Source: Heterotrichella gracilis
Taxonomy: Eukaryota; Sar; Xanthophyceae; Tribonematales; Xanthonemataceae
Assembly: GCA_032358255.1 (NCBI GenBank)
Contig: JAULBX010029157.1
Coordinates: forward strand, 1 to 40,415
Direction of reading: 5' to 3'
DNA length: 40,415 nt
In this document: positions 30,748 to 40,415 of the stretch, piece after piece
How positions within the stretch are numbered: the first letter of the stretch is position 1
Layout: each line of letters starts with the position of its first letter
Translations under genes and position numbers: made by a program
The notes under the pieces: generated by a model
The model's database searches: none
The model's input: only the letters and a program-made list of their open reading frames with translations
What the model was told of the DNA's origin: nothing

Positions 30748-32592
30748 ATGTGCGGTATAGCAGGTATAATATATTTTGACAATAAATCGTCGGAAAAGTT
30801 TAGAAACAATCAAAAAATATTAGATCTGTTAAAACACCGAGGGCCCGATAATCAGGCATTTAAAGACTTTAATAATTGCACACTTTTTCATTCCCGCCTC
30901 GAAATTTTAGACACCAGTGGTGCAAGTAATCAGCCTTTTTTGGATAAGGAAAATAAAAATTGCCTAGTATTTAACGGTGAGATATTTAATTATAAAGAAT
31001 TTCAAAAAAAACAAAATAATATAAAAACAACCGGAGACGTTGAGGTATTATTTAACCTTGTAAAAACAGAAAAAGAGAATTGTTTAAATAAATTAAATGG
31101 CTTTTTCGCTTTCGCTTTTTTTGATGAAGAGAACAACGATCTGTTGGTAGCAAGAGATAGGTTGGGGATAAAACCGCTCTATTTTTATAAGGATGAAGAA
31201 AAATTTGCATTTTCTTCGGAACTAAAGCCCCTGATGGAATTAACCGGTAAACAGGAATTAAATTCAGATCAAATAAACACCTATTTCAGGTTAAATTATT
31301 GCGCAGGAAATGAGACTATTTTTAAAAACATTTATCGGTTATTGCCCGGCCAATTTATTAGTGTTAAAAATAAAACGGTAACCATAAAGAACTGGTACGC
31401 TGCTCCTAAAAAAACTGGAAATAACTTAACAGAATTGTTAGAAGATGCTGTAAAACTTAGGCTACACGCAGATGTTCCGGTGGGAACATTCTTAAGCGGT
31501 GGCATAGATTCCTCTATTATTTCAGCGCTTGCTAAGAAAAACAAGGCAGATCTGCATACCTTTAGCATCGGTTTTACTGAAGAAAATTATTTTGATGAAA
31601 CTAATTACGCTGAACTTGTCGCAAAACATATTAATTCTAATCATCGTACGTTCAAATTATCTGAAAACGATTTTTTAAACAATATAAACGATTTTTTAAA
31701 GTGTATTGATGAGCCATTTGCCGATTCATCGGCCTTTAATTTTTACATGCTTTCTAAATTAACCAAACAACATGTAAAGGTAGCGCTTAGCGGCGATGGC
31801 GCTGATGAGTTATTTAAAGGCTATAATAAGCATAGGGCTTTATTAATGAGTAACAGCAGTTTAAATAAATTAATTGCAGGTTCCAGTTCACCTTTTTTAG
31901 CTCTTAATAAAAGCTCCAGACAAGGTACAATAGCAAATAAAACGCGTCAATTAAAAAAATTCAACGCCCTTGTAAAGTTGGATCCAATCGAGAAACAAAA
32001 ATTCTTAGCTTCTATTTCAACTCAAAAAGAAATTGATGAATTATTAAAGCAAAAACCAAACACCAAATATTTCGATTCGTTATTTAAAACAAACGCAACT
32101 TATTCTAATTTTGAATTTGAAGATGCGTTTGACTTACAAACCGTATTAACGGATGATATGCTTGTAAAAGCCGACAGATATAGCATGCAGCATGGCATTG
32201 AGATCAGGAATCCTTTTTTGGATTACCGTGTTGTTGAGTTTGCTTTGAATTTAAGCAACAAAGAAAAAATCACTAAAAACGCACAAAAAATAATCCTTAA
32301 AAAAAGTTTCGGTAATTTATTACCTGATGAAATTTTTAAAAGAAGTAAAAAAGGTTTTGAATTGCCTTTACACAAATGGCTAAATGGGAAATTCTCATCT
32401 GAATTTGAAAGTAAATTACTTAACAAAGAAAAAATTGAAACAGAAGGCATCTTAAATTTCAATTACATCCAGGATCTAAAAGAACAATTACATTCTAAAA
32501 GTCCGGGCGATAGCGCTGCTAAACTATGGGCCGTTATTGTGTTTGAGAGTTGGTTAAACAATTTTAAAGATTACATAAAACCCAATGCCTAA
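30748..32592 (+). CDS. asnB: Asparagine synthase (glutamine-hydrolysing)
   Basis: 614 aa. Class II glutamine amidotransferase with the N-terminal nucleophile Cys (MCGIAGI, C2 exposed after Met removal), NGEIFNY, LVARDRLGIKPLY; synthetase domain with PP-loop SGGIDSS near residue 250 and SGDGADELFKGYNKH near 350. Makes asparagine from aspartate with glutamine as N donor; copies in exopolysaccharide loci amidate sugars or other carboxylates. Its stop overlaps the next glycosyltransferase by 8 bp, which favours the surface-polysaccharide setting. Confidence 0.93.
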   Translation: MCGIAGIIYFDNKSSEKFRNNQKILDLLKHRGPDNQAFKDFNNCTLFHSRLEILDTSGASNQPFLDKENKNCLVFNGEIFNYKEFQKKQNNIKTTGDVEVLFNLVKTEKENCLNKLNGFFAFAFFDEENNDLLVARDRLGIKPLYFYKDEEKFAFSSELKPLMELTGKQELNSDQINTYFRLNYCAGNETIFKNIYRLLPGQFISVKNKTVTIKNWYAAPKKTGNNLTELLEDAVKLRLHADVPVGTFLSGGIDSSIISALAKKNKADLHTFSIGFTEENYFDETNYAELVAKHINSNHRTFKLSENDFLNNINDFLKCIDEPFADSSAFNFYMLSKLTKQHVKVALSGDGADELFKGYNKHRALLMSNSSLNKLIAGSSSPFLALNKSSRQGTIANKTRQLKKFNALVKLDPIEKQKFLASISTQKEIDELLKQKPNTKYFDSLFKTNATYSNFEFEDAFDLQTVLTDDMLVKADRYSMQHGIEIRNPFLDYRVVEFALNLSNKEKITKNAQKIILKKSFGNLLPDEIFKRSKKGFELPLHKWLNGKFSSEFESKLLNKEKIETEGILNFNYIQDLKEQLHSKSPGDSAAKLWAVIVFESWLNNFKDYIKPNA

Positions 32593-33769
32593 AGTACTGC
32601 GTATCATAAACCGTTTTAATTTGGGTGGAATAACTTACAACGTCTCCTACTTAAGCAAATATTTACCGGCCGAGTACGAAACACTTTTAATTGGTGGTCC
32701 GGAAGAAGAAGGCGAAGAAAGTTCATTATATATTCCTGAATCTTTGGGCTTAAAACCAATTATTGTTCATGAACTTAAACGCAGCATCAATCCCTTAAGT
32801 GACTACTATGCGTACAAAAAAATAAAACAAATAATTAAAGAGTTTAAGCCGGATATTATACATACGCATGCCAGTAAAGCCGGAGCAATAGGACGTTTAG
32901 CAGCCTTTAGTTGTAAGGTGCCGGTGGTTGTTCACACCTTTCACGGACATGTTTTTAAAGGCTATTTTTCTTCATTTAAAACATTTATTTTTAAAACTAT
33001 CGAGCGTTACCTCTCTAAAAGAAGTAGTGCTATTGTTGCTATAAGTGGGATACAAAAAGCAGAATTAACAAAAGAATATAAAGTTTGCGCTCCGGAAAAA
33101 ACACATATAATAAAACTTGGTTTTGATCTGAAAAGATTTGCGGAAAATAAAATAACAAAACGCGAACTTTTTAGAAAAGATTTTTATGTACAACCTGAAG
33201 AGCTTGCTATAGGCATCATTGGTAGGCTTGCGCCAATAAAAAATCATTTTTTATTTATTGATGCTATCGCCTACGTTACAAAAAATTCAGATAAAAAAAT
33301 AAGCGCTTTTATTATCGGTGACGGTGAAACAAAAGAAGAACTTATAAAATATACGGAAAGCAAAGGTTTAACCTGGTCCGAGAAGGCAAAAGACCTTCAG
33401 CAAATTACATTTACAAGCTGGATAAAAGAAATTGATATTGCTTTAGCTGGACTTGATATTGTTTGTTTAACATCCAAAAACGAAGGTACCCCGGTAAGTT
33501 TGATAGAAGCGCAAGCTGCAGGAAAGTTTATTGTTACCACAAATGTTGGTGGCGTTAAAGATATTCTAAATCCAAAATGTGGATTGCTTTCAGAGGCGGA
33601 TGATTTTGAAACTTACAAAAAGAATTTACTGAACGCCGTGACAAATTTTTCTGAAATTTCTAAGAATGCTAACATAGCAAGTGAAGAAGTAATTAAAGAG
33701 TTTAGTTATACAAGATTGTGTAAGGAAATGGATGAGCTTTATAGTAAACTCTTACAGGATAAAAGATAA
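32585..33769 (+). CDS. Glycosyltransferase family 4 protein
   Basis: 394 aa. N-terminal GT-B domain starts VLRIINRFNLGGITYNVSYLS; donor domain has IGIIGRLAPIKNHFLFIDAI and SKNEGTPVSLIEAQAAG, the EX7E motif of GT4. Uses a nucleotide-sugar donor on a lipid or sugar acceptor, probably in capsule, O-antigen or glycolipid synthesis. Overlaps asnB by 8 bp. Acceptor unknown. Confidence 0.9.
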   Translation: MPKVLRIINRFNLGGITYNVSYLSKYLPAEYETLLIGGPEEEGEESSLYIPESLGLKPIIVHELKRSINPLSDYYAYKKIKQIIKEFKPDIIHTHASKAGAIGRLAAFSCKVPVVVHTFHGHVFKGYFSSFKTFIFKTIERYLSKRSSAIVAISGIQKAELTKEYKVCAPEKTHIIKLGFDLKRFAENKITKRELFRKDFYVQPEELAIGIIGRLAPIKNHFLFIDAIAYVTKNSDKKISAFIIGDGETKEELIKYTESKGLTWSEKAKDLQQITFTSWIKEIDIALAGLDIVCLTSKNEGTPVSLIEAQAAGKFIVTTNVGGVKDILNPKCGLLSEADDFETYKKNLLNAVTNFSEISKNANIASEEVIKEFSYTRLCKEMDELYSKLLQDKR

Positions 33770-33779
33770 ATGACTCATG

Positions 33780-33810
33780 ATAAATGATTGATCAGTCTTA
33801 AATCATTTAT
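33780..33810. terminator. Hairpin between convergent genes
   Basis: ATAAATGATT (33780-33789) pairs perfectly with AATCATTTAT (33801-33810), 11-nt loop; AT-rich stem and no clean T-run, with a further AATCATAAATC word behind. May serve the glycosyltransferase and prfC, or be a dispersed repeat. Confidence 0.45.
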
Positions 33811-33829
33811 CCTTAATCATAAATCAGTT

Positions 33830-35410
33830 TTAGAATTCGCTCTTCAAATGGAATTTAATGTCTGGAAATTTCTCCTGTGCCATTTGTAATAACCAGGCAC
33901 TTTCTGCTAAAAATACAGGTCTACCCTCTTTATCCAAAGCAATATGTGCATTTCTGTCCTGCATAAAAGCTTCCAGTTTCTTTTTATCATCAGCACTTAT
34001 CCATAAGGCTTTGTATAAATTAATTTGATCAAAACTTGCACTGGCGTTATACTCCGCTTTTAAACGGTGTTGTATTACCTCAAACTGTAATGCTCCAACA
34101 GTACCAATTACTTTTCTACCATCTATTTTGCGTGTAAATAATTGCGCCACACCCTCATCAGTTAATTGCTCCAAACCTTTTTGCAACTGTTTGGTCTTCA
34201 TTGGATCTGTATTGGTAACATATCTAAACAATTCGGGCGAGAAGCTTGGTATACCTTTAAATTGAAAGTTAGCGCCTTCGGTTAACGTATCGCCAATTTT
34301 AAAATTACCAGCATCGTACAAACCCACCACGTCGCCAGGAAAAGCCTCATCAATGACCGATTTTTGCTGCGCCATAAAAGCAGTTGGGTTACTAAAACGC
34401 AACTCTTTATTATCGCGCACATGATGGTAATATTTATTTCGTTCAAAAGTTCCTGAGCAGATCCTTAAAAAGGCAATTCTATCTCTGTGTTTTGGATCCA
34501 GATTAGCGTGTATTTTAAAAACAAATCCTGAGAATTTTTTATCGTCGGGCTTTACAATACCGTTATCTGTATCGCGCTCTTTTGGTCCGGGAGCTATCTC
34601 AACAAAACAATCCAGCAATTCGTTTATACCAAAATTATTTACAGCACTTCCAAAAAACACCGGACTTAATACCCCATCCAAATATTTTTGGGTATCCAGT
34701 TTGTCATACACACCATCTATCAGGTCAACATCAGCTCTTAATTGCTCAGCAAAATCAACGCCTACACGCTTATCAATTTCTTTATCGTTAATGTCTTTTA
34801 TCTTTAACCTTTCCTCAACTGTTGTTTTGCTGTCTCCCGTAAAAAGATTTAATGATCTTTCGGTTAAATTATAAACGCCTTTAAACGATTTACCAATACC
34901 AATTGGCCAGGTTAACGGACGCACTTTTATTTTCAGTTCTTTTTCAATTTCATCTAAAAGATCAAAAGGATTTTGTCCTTCGCGGTCCATTTTATTAATA
35001 AAAACTATTACCGGGGTGTTGCGCATACGGCAAACCTCCAAGAGTTTGCGGGTTTGAGGCTCAACGCCCTTCACACAATCAATAACCATTATAACGCTGT
35101 CAACTGCGCTAAGCGTGCGGTAAGTGTCTTCAGCAAAATCTTCGTGTCCGGGTGTATCTAAAATATTGACTTTATAATTTTTGTAATCAAAAGCCATAAC
35201 CGAGGTAGATACCGAGATACCACGCTGCTTCTCAATTTCCATAAAATCGGAAGTGGTTGACTTTTTGATCTTATTAGACTTTACAGCACCAGCGGTTTGT
35301 ATAGCCCCTCCAAATAACAATAGTTTTTCTGTTAAGGTAGTTTTCCCTGCATCGGGATGAGCAATGATGGCAAAAGTGCGGCGTCTGTTTATTTCCTCTG
35401 TAAAGGTCAT
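33830..35410 (-). CDS. prfC: Peptide chain release factor 3
   Basis: 526 aa, full length. G1 AHPDAGKTT at about 16-24, G2/switch region [12 protein letters not shown]3 DTPGHEDF, G4 NKMDRE; then translation-factor domains II and III with [19 protein letters not shown] and [31 protein letters not shown], typical of RF3. GTPase that recycles RF1/RF2 from the ribosome after peptide release. Convergent with the glycosyltransferase and divergent from the OmpA-type gene. Confidence 0.97.
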   Translation of the reverse strand: MTFTEEINRRRTFAIIAHPDAGKTTLTEKLLLFGGAIQTAGAVKSNKIKKSTTSDFMEIEKQRGISVSTSVMAFDYKNYKVNILDTPGHEDFAEDTYRTLSAVDSVIMVIDCVKGVEPQTRKLLEVCRMRNTPVIVFINKMDREGQNPFDLLDEIEKELKIKVRPLTWPIGIGKSFKGVYNLTERSLNLFTGDSKTTVEERLKIKDINDKEIDKRVGVDFAEQLRADVDLIDGVYDKLDTQKYLDGVLSPVFFGSAVNNFGINELLDCFVEIAPGPKERDTDNGIVKPDDKKFSGFVFKIHANLDPKHRDRIAFLRICSGTFERNKYYHHVRDNKELRFSNPTAFMAQQKSVIDEAFPGDVVGLYDAGNFKIGDTLTEGANFQFKGIPSFSPELFRYVTNTDPMKTKQLQKGLEQLTDEGVAQLFTRKIDGRKVIGTVGALQFEVIQHRLKAEYNASASFDQINLYKALWISADDKKKLEAFMQDRNAHIALDKEGRPVFLAESAWLLQMAQEKFPDIKFHLKSEF

Positions 35411-35548
35411 TTGTAATTAATGAGGGCGCAAATATAAAAATTTAAGTCTTAAGGCGGGAAAAAGAAATCACCAACTAAAACGATTTTCGAGGCTTATTAA
35501 CCTTTAGGCGTTTAAAAGTCTTGTTTCAATTAATGTTTTGGACAAGTC

Positions 35549-35573
35549 TGTATAAATTATAATTATATCTTTG
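35549..35573 (+). promoter_or_regulatory. Promoter of the PD40/OmpA gene
   Basis: TATCTTTG at 35566-35573 matches the TAnnTTTG -7 consensus and lies 20 bp before the ATG at 35593. A TTTTGG at 35536 is a possible -33 element with slightly long spacing. The 20 bp from 35549 recur exactly, inverted, at 30702-30721. Confidence 0.6.
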
Positions 35574-35592
35574 TTTCTTATTAAAATTAAAC

Positions 35593-38211
35593 ATGAGAAA
35601 ACTATTTACTCTAGCCCTGATCAGTTCAACCTTATTTGTTAATTCACAAATAAAATCAGGAGGATCTTACAAGGAATATTTCCAGGAAGGATCTTATCTT
35701 TTACTAGAAGATAACTTTAGCCAGGCGCAGGAAAATTTTGAGGCAGCTTATGCTATAGATTCTACCAATGCTAATGTAAATTACATGTTAGGTATCTGTT
35801 ACCTGCACTCTGCTCTACAAAAACCAAAAGCTGAATATTTTCTTGCTAAAGCCGTAACAAATGTTTCTCGTACTTACAGAACAGATGATGCCAGTGAAAA
35901 AGCCTCGGCTCCCTTAGCTCATTTATTTTATGGCGAAGCATTACACATCAATTACAAATTTGACGAAGCAATAGCACAATACGATGAGTTTAAAAAATTT
36001 GTTAGTGCAAAGGATAAGGAATGGATGAAATTAGTTGTTAGACATAAAGAAACTGCAACTTACGCAAAAGAACTAGTTGCAATTCCAATGAATGTTCAAA
36101 TAACTAATTTAGGAGACAGCGTAAACAGCCAGTATCCAGACTACAGCCCTGTTTTAAGTGCAGATGAGCGTACATTGATCTTCACTACTCGTCGCCCTAA
36201 CACAACCGGCGGCTTTAAAGAAGTTAACGGCTTGTATAATGAAGATGTGGTTGTTTGTTACAAAGATGATAATGGTAAATGGACCAGCCCTGTATCAATT
36301 TCCCCAAATATTAATACCAGTGCTATGGAAGCGGTTATTAACCTTAGTCCTGACGGTCAAACGCTAATTATATACAAAGATGGTGGCGAGGGAATGGCCG
36401 GAAACATTTACTACAGTACTTTTGATGGTAAAGACTGGACAACTTTAAAAGAGTTTGGGTCGGATGTAAATACTAAGTATCAGGAATCGCACGCGTGCTT
36501 AAGTGCTGATGGAAATGTATTGTTCTTTGTATCTGACAGACCCGGTGGCATTGGCGGAAAAGATATTTACCGTTGTATCAGGCTACCGAATGGCATTTGG
36601 AGCAAGGCTTTGAACATGGGCCCAACAATTAATACAGAGTATGATGAAGATGGCGCTTTTATTCACCCGGATGGTGTTACTTTCTTCTTTTCGTCTAATG
36701 GTCACAAAACAATGGGTGGTTATGATATTTTCTTTGCCAGTCTAAATGGTGAAAATAAATTCTCAGAGGTAACCAATCTTGGTTTCCCTATTAATACAAC
36801 AGATGATGATGTGTTCTTTGTAACATCGCCAGATGGAAAAAGGAGTTATTTATCATCAGGAAAAGATGGTGGTTATGGCGAGAAAGATATTTATATGGTT
36901 TCTATTCCCGGTGCAAAAGAAAAGCCACTTGCTTTATTTAAAGGACAGATCGTTCCAGCAGAAGGAGAAAAACTACCTGAAGACATTATCATTATTGTAA
37001 AAGATAAACAAACAGGCGAAATCGTTGGTTCTTACAGACCAAAATTAATCAATGGAACATTCTCAACAATCTTACCTCCGGGTAAAGAGTACAATTTTTC
37101 TTACCAGGCCCCTGCAGGAGAAGAGTTTTATAATGAAGATGTATTTGTTACCGGCGATCTAACATATCAGGAGATTGCAAGAGAGGTTAATTTAGAGCCT
37201 GTAAAATTATTAGGCAAGATCTCTGCTAAGAAAAAAGGAATTACTTTAATGCCACTCGTGCTGGATAATCCAAAAAGCAAAACTCCTGTTGCGGGTGCCA
37301 AATTAACATTACAAGAAAAAGGAAATGATCCTAAGATCATTGAAGCCAACGCGCAAGGTAAATTTGATGGTATAATATTAAAACCTGAGCAAAAATACAC
37401 GCTTTTTGCTGAAGTTAACGGCAAGAAGTCTGCGGTGGCTGATATCAGTACGATTGGCATTAAATCAGGTAAAGTAGTTAATCAGGTGCTTTATGTAGAT
37501 GGCGGTAAAGTGGAAACCGTTGCTGCAAAAGAAGTAACAATGGATCTTGTTGTAAAGAATACTAAGAACAAGAAACCAATTGCGAATGCAGCAGTTACTT
37601 TAACGGATGCAAATGGTGACAAAATTAATGTTACCACAGATGAAAAAGGCGTTGCGAAAATTCCTTTAATGGCAGATACAAAATATAAAGTATTGGCAGT
37701 AAGCGATGCTTCAACATCTGAAGAAATTACAATTACAACGCCGGGAGCAAAATCTAAAAAGCCATTTAATAAAACTATTTTAATTAATCTGGCAAGCGCA
37801 GTTGCAAGTAATAACAATAATACAAGTGCAAATGCCACTTCGGATCTACCGCCGAGCGAGTATGAGTTTTTCTTTACTTATAACAAAAAACAGATAAATG
37901 ATGCTGACGCAGTTTGGACCAACTTTATTGATAAGATCGTTGAATTAAGCAAACAAAAAGTGGTTACAGTGCGCATCACTTCCAGTGCATCACGCGTTCC
38001 TTGCAGAAATGGCAATAAGCGTTTAGCATCTGCGCGTGCTAAAAAACTATCTACAAGTATAAAAGATGCGGTTGCAGCAAAAGGCGGCGATGTTTCTAAA
38101 GTAAAATTCACGCGTAAAGCAAAAGTGGGCGGACCAAAATACCGTGGCGACTTTAACTTAGGACGTAAAAAATATGAAAAATTCCAATACGTGAAGGCCA
38201 AAGCGAGCTAG
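35593..38211 (+). CDS. OmpA family envelope protein with TPR and PD40 repeats
   Basis: 872 aa. Signal peptide (LFTLALISSTLFVNSQ), TPR-like helices (about 28-130), PD40/WD40-like blades (about 185-425; YPDYSPVLSADERTLIFTT, SHACLSADGNVLFFVSDRPGGIGG and further units), two carboxypeptidase-regulatory-type beta-sandwich segments (about 450-730), and a C-terminal OmpA-like part (about 755-872) with NGNKRLASARAKKLSTSIKD, matching the 'N..La.aRA..l' helix that contacts peptidoglycan. Structural envelope protein of the kind paired with gliding or adhesion factors in Bacteroidota; the OmpA part is somewhat degenerate. Followed by its own terminator. Confidence 0.88.
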   Translation: MRKLFTLALISSTLFVNSQIKSGGSYKEYFQEGSYLLLEDNFSQAQENFEAAYAIDSTNANVNYMLGICYLHSALQKPKAEYFLAKAVTNVSRTYRTDDASEKASAPLAHLFYGEALHINYKFDEAIAQYDEFKKFVSAKDKEWMKLVVRHKETATYAKELVAIPMNVQITNLGDSVNSQYPDYSPVLSADERTLIFTTRRPNTTGGFKEVNGLYNEDVVVCYKDDNGKWTSPVSISPNINTSAMEAVINLSPDGQTLIIYKDGGEGMAGNIYYSTFDGKDWTTLKEFGSDVNTKYQESHACLSADGNVLFFVSDRPGGIGGKDIYRCIRLPNGIWSKALNMGPTINTEYDEDGAFIHPDGVTFFFSSNGHKTMGGYDIFFASLNGENKFSEVTNLGFPINTTDDDVFFVTSPDGKRSYLSSGKDGGYGEKDIYMVSIPGAKEKPLALFKGQIVPAEGEKLPEDIIIIVKDKQTGEIVGSYRPKLINGTFSTILPPGKEYNFSYQAPAGEEFYNEDVFVTGDLTYQEIAREVNLEPVKLLGKISAKKKGITLMPLVLDNPKSKTPVAGAKLTLQEKGNDPKIIEANAQGKFDGIILKPEQKYTLFAEVNGKKSAVADISTIGIKSGKVVNQVLYVDGGKVETVAAKEVTMDLVVKNTKNKKPIANAAVTLTDANGDKINVTTDEKGVAKIPLMADTKYKVLAVSDASTSEEITITTPGAKSKKPFNKTILINLASAVASNNNNTSANATSDLPPSEYEFFFTYNKKQINDADAVWTNFIDKIVELSKQKVVTVRITSSASRVPCRNGNKRLASARAKKLSTSIKDAVAAKGGDVSKVKFTRKAKVGGPKYRGDFNLGRKKYEKFQYVKAKAS

Positions 38212-38234
38212 ATCAAACTAAAATAATCATAAAT

Positions 38235-38263
38235 AAAAACCACCAACATTATTGGTGGTTTTT
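38235..38263 (+). terminator. Terminator of the PD40/OmpA gene
   Basis: AAAAACCACCAA (38235-38246) pairs perfectly with TTGGTGGTTTTT (38252-38263), then ATTTTT. 24 bp after the stop. Confidence 0.9.
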
Positions 38264-38283
38264 ATTTTTAGTAAATTTACCTT

Positions 38284-39015
38284 ATGAATACTGCTGAATG
38301 GTTTAAAGATTGGTTCAATTCGCCTTATTACCATTTATTATATAATAATCGGAATGAGAATGAAGCAGGATTTTTTATTGATAATCTTTGCTCACATTTA
38401 AATTTAGCGCCAAATACCAGAGTTTGGGACCTTGCCTGTGGAAAAGGAAGACATTCTATTGCTTTAAATAAAAAAGGGCTGAATGTAGTTGGAACAGATC
38501 TTTCTCGCAATAGCATCAAAGAAGCGTTAAAATTCGGTAACGAGAGTCTGGATTTTTATGTACACGATATGCGCGATCCATTTAGAATAAATTATTTTGA
38601 TGCTGTATTTAATTTATTTACCAGCTTTGGTTATTTTGAGAACTTTAATGATAACTTTTTGGTATTTAAAAATGTGGCCAAGGCCTTAAAACCAAACGGT
38701 GTTTTTGTTTTGGATTTTTTTAACTCTCAAAAAATAATTGATTCGTTTAAACCCAATTATACAGAGCAACGAGGCGATATCACCTTTAAGATAGAAAAAA
38801 AGATAGTTGATAAATCCATCGTTAAGCGCATTGAGTTTAGCGATAACACTAAAGACTATTATTTTGAAGAATCGGTTTCTTTGTTAAAAAAAGAGGATTT
38901 TGAAGCATTTGCAAATGCAGCTGGCTTAAAATTTGAAGGTATATTTGGTAATTATAAATTAGAACCATTTGACCAAAAAACGTCTGACAATTTAATTATA
39001 TTATTTAAGAAATAA
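38284..39015 (+). CDS. Class I SAM-dependent methyltransferase
   Basis: 243 aa. Motif I VWDLACGKGRHSIALNKKG at about 42-60, acidic VVGTDLS after it, a post-I DAVFNLFTSFGYF and the strand LKPNGVFVLDFFNSQ. The N-terminal AEWFKDWFNSPYYHLLYNNR recurs in methyltransferases of small-molecule type in Bacteroidota. Substrate unknown. 2 bp upstream of the ZIP gene, so probably co-transcribed with it and priA. Confidence 0.88.
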   Translation: MNTAEWFKDWFNSPYYHLLYNNRNENEAGFFIDNLCSHLNLAPNTRVWDLACGKGRHSIALNKKGLNVVGTDLSRNSIKEALKFGNESLDFYVHDMRDPFRINYFDAVFNLFTSFGYFENFNDNFLVFKNVAKALKPNGVFVLDFFNSQKIIDSFKPNYTEQRGDITFKIEKKIVDKSIVKRIEFSDNTKDYYFEESVSLLKKEDFEAFANAAGLKFEGIFGNYKLEPFDQKTSDNLIILFKK

Positions 39016-39018
39016 GAT

Positions 39019-39750
39019 TTGAATCCGTTACTATCCATAATTTGTTTAATTGCCCCCATTCTACTGGCGGGTGGCATTGCATTGCAAATAAAGATCAACC
39101 AGGTAAATTTACGCCTACTATTGGCCTTTAGCGCAGCTTATTTATTTGCCCTGTCAATCATTCATCTTTTACCGGAAGCCTTTGAATTAGGTAATGTAAA
39201 ACAAATGGGTTTATTTATTGTGCTTGGCTTTTGCATACAGCTGTTAATAGATACCTTCAGCACAGGCATAGAACATGGTCATGTGCATTTACACAGCAGC
39301 GAATGCAAGAACCATTTACCAAAAGGAATAATTATTGGTTTGCTACTTCACTCTTATTTAGAAGGTTTGCCAATTTACAATCTAAATGCCGATAATACTT
39401 CTACCATTAACAACCAGTTGATATTAGGTTTAGCACTACACAATATTCCTATTACAATTGCCTTTGTTTCGTTGTTAAAAGAGCACGAATCTAAGAATTC
39501 GAAAAAATGGTTATTACTCTTATTATTCTCAGTAATGACGCCATTAGGTTATTTAAGCAGTTACGTTCTGCAAACATTTGGCCTCAACAATTACCAGACT
39601 TATAGTCAAATTGCTTTTGCGATGGTAATTGGTATTTTCCTACATATTTCTACAGCCATTTTATTTGAAACAAGCGAACATCATAAATACAATAAGACAA
39701 AAGTACTGATGATGGCCGGAGGAATAATCTTAGCTTATTTGATCAGTTAA
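39019..39750 (+). CDS. ZIP family metal transporter
   Basis: 243 aa, seven or eight membrane segments, a His-rich loop HGHVHLHSSECKNH at about 95, and the conserved metal-site helices GLLLHSYLEGLP and GLALHNIPITIAFV (His and Glu/Asn ligands). Moves Zn2+ or a similar divalent ion into the cytoplasm. Start codon is TTG at 39019, 3 bp after the methyltransferase stop; no better ATG is available upstream in frame. Confidence 0.88.
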   Translation: MNPLLSIICLIAPILLAGGIALQIKINQVNLRLLLAFSAAYLFALSIIHLLPEAFELGNVKQMGLFIVLGFCIQLLIDTFSTGIEHGHVHLHSSECKNHLPKGIIIGLLLHSYLEGLPIYNLNADNTSTINNQLILGLALHNIPITIAFVSLLKEHESKNSKKWLLLLLFSVMTPLGYLSSYVLQTFGLNNYQTYSQIAFAMVIGIFLHISTAILFETSEHHKYNKTKVLMMAGGIILAYLIS

Positions 39751-40415
39751 TGCAAAACGAAACCCTCTTTGCAGATGTTATTGTTCCTTTAGGTGTGCCA
39801 AATAAATACACTTACAGGGTTCCTAAAGAATTAAATACATCTGTACAAATAGGAAAAAGGGTTTTAGTTCAGTTCGGTAAAACAAAGATTTACACCGGCA
39901 TTATATACAAGATCCATACAATTGCTCCAACCAATTACCAGGCAAAATACATTGATACCATTTTAGATGATCAGCCGATTGTAAACGAAATACAATTAAA
40001 GTTCTGGGACTGGATAGCTTTTTATTACTGCGCTAACCCGGGAGATGTGATGAATGCCGCTTTGCCATCCGGTTTAAAACTGAGCAGCACCTCGCACATA
40101 CATATAAATCCTGAATTTAATTTTGAAGAGATAGATCATTCTTATTTCACAGAAAAAGAACATTTATTAATTGATACGTTGCTTGTGAGTCCTAACTTAA
40201 GTTTTGATGACGTAGCTACATTATTGAAACTAAAATCTATTCAAGGCATCGTTAATGCGTTGATCAAAAAAAATGCAGTTGTTGTTTACGAAGATGTAAA
40301 AGATAAATACAAACCAAAACTACAATCTTTCATTCGTCTGAATGAAAAATATACAAATGAAACTTTCTTAAGAGAAACATTAGATCAACTCGAAAAAAAA
40401 GCATTTAAACAAGCA
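39750..40415 (+). CDS. priA: Primosomal protein N' (PriA), N-terminal part
   Basis: The ATG at 39750 overlaps the ZIP stop (TAATG) and the frame is open to the window end (222 codons). The product begins MQNETLFADVIVPLGVPNKY and continues TYRVP...IGKRVLVQFGKTKIYTGIIY, the PriA 3'-DNA-binding domain, then FWDWIAFYYCANPGDVMNAALPSGLKL. PriA restarts stalled replication forks; transposable Mu phages need it, since it loads the replisome at strand-transfer forks. The helicase part is outside the window. Confidence 0.93.
   Translation, partial: MQNETLFADVIVPLGVPNKYTYRVPKELNTSVQIGKRVLVQFGKTKIYTGIIYKIHTIAPTNYQAKYIDTILDDQPIVNEIQLKFWDWIAFYYCANPGDVMNAALPSGLKLSSTSHIHINPEFNFEEIDHSYFTEKEHLLIDTLLVSPNLSFDDVATLLKLKSIQGIVNALIKKNAVVVYEDVKDKYKPKLQSFIRLNEKYTNETFLRETLDQLEKKAFKQA

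Overview
The window comes from an AT-rich member of the Bacteroidota. Pointers are promoters of the TAnnTTTG type, an ECF sigma factor followed by an Asn-rich membrane/beta-barrel protein, a SiaA/SiaB/SiaC partner-switching cluster with a two-component-type beta-propeller sensor, a PD40/OmpA envelope protein, and start regions without strong Shine-Dalgarno motifs. Genus cannot be fixed from sequence alone.

Positions 1 to about 18661 are one end of a Mu-like transposable prophage; its other end lies left of the window. A rightward late operon (1-4752) encodes an F-like minor head protein (5' end missing), a gpG-like morphogenesis protein, two small structural candidates, a large fibre-like protein and a small exported protein. 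It meets head-on, at a bidirectional terminator (4755-4780), a long leftward operon (17387 down to 4767). That operon holds a small HTH gene, a MuA-type DDE transposase, a MuB-type ATPase, a second ATPase, a DnaA-domain-IV-like protein, DUF3164, a tRNA-like element, DUF4406, a GemA-like protein and many small genes. A rightward S24/CI-type repressor (17507-18190) is divergent from it, separated by an operator/promoter region. Beyond the repressor, non-coding DNA carries tandem hairpins, a triple 12-bp repeat and four copies of a transposase-site-like motif, ending at an inferred phage terminus at 18661.

The most striking system is a complete diversity-generating retroelement (DGR) inside the leftward operon: two variable-protein genes (8446-8925 and 8059-8433), a non-coding template repeat (7951-8028) and a DGR-type reverse transcriptase (6898-7848). 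Aligned by eye, the template differs from the two variable repeats at 15 and 14 positions, and every difference falls on an adenine of the template's coding-sense strand. The targets lie among the early/middle genes, not in the fibre gene; no Avd-like gene is visible, but a 98-aa gene is translationally coupled to the RT.

From 18662 onward is host chromosome: lipoproteins; an ECF sigma/anti-sigma-like/PKD-lipoprotein operon; accD; a class I fructose-bisphosphate aldolase; the SiaC-SiaB-lipoprotein-SiaA-like operon; an asparagine synthase coupled to a GT4 glycosyltransferase; prfC; a PD40/OmpA protein; a methyltransferase; a ZIP transporter; and the 5' part of priA, which runs off the right edge.
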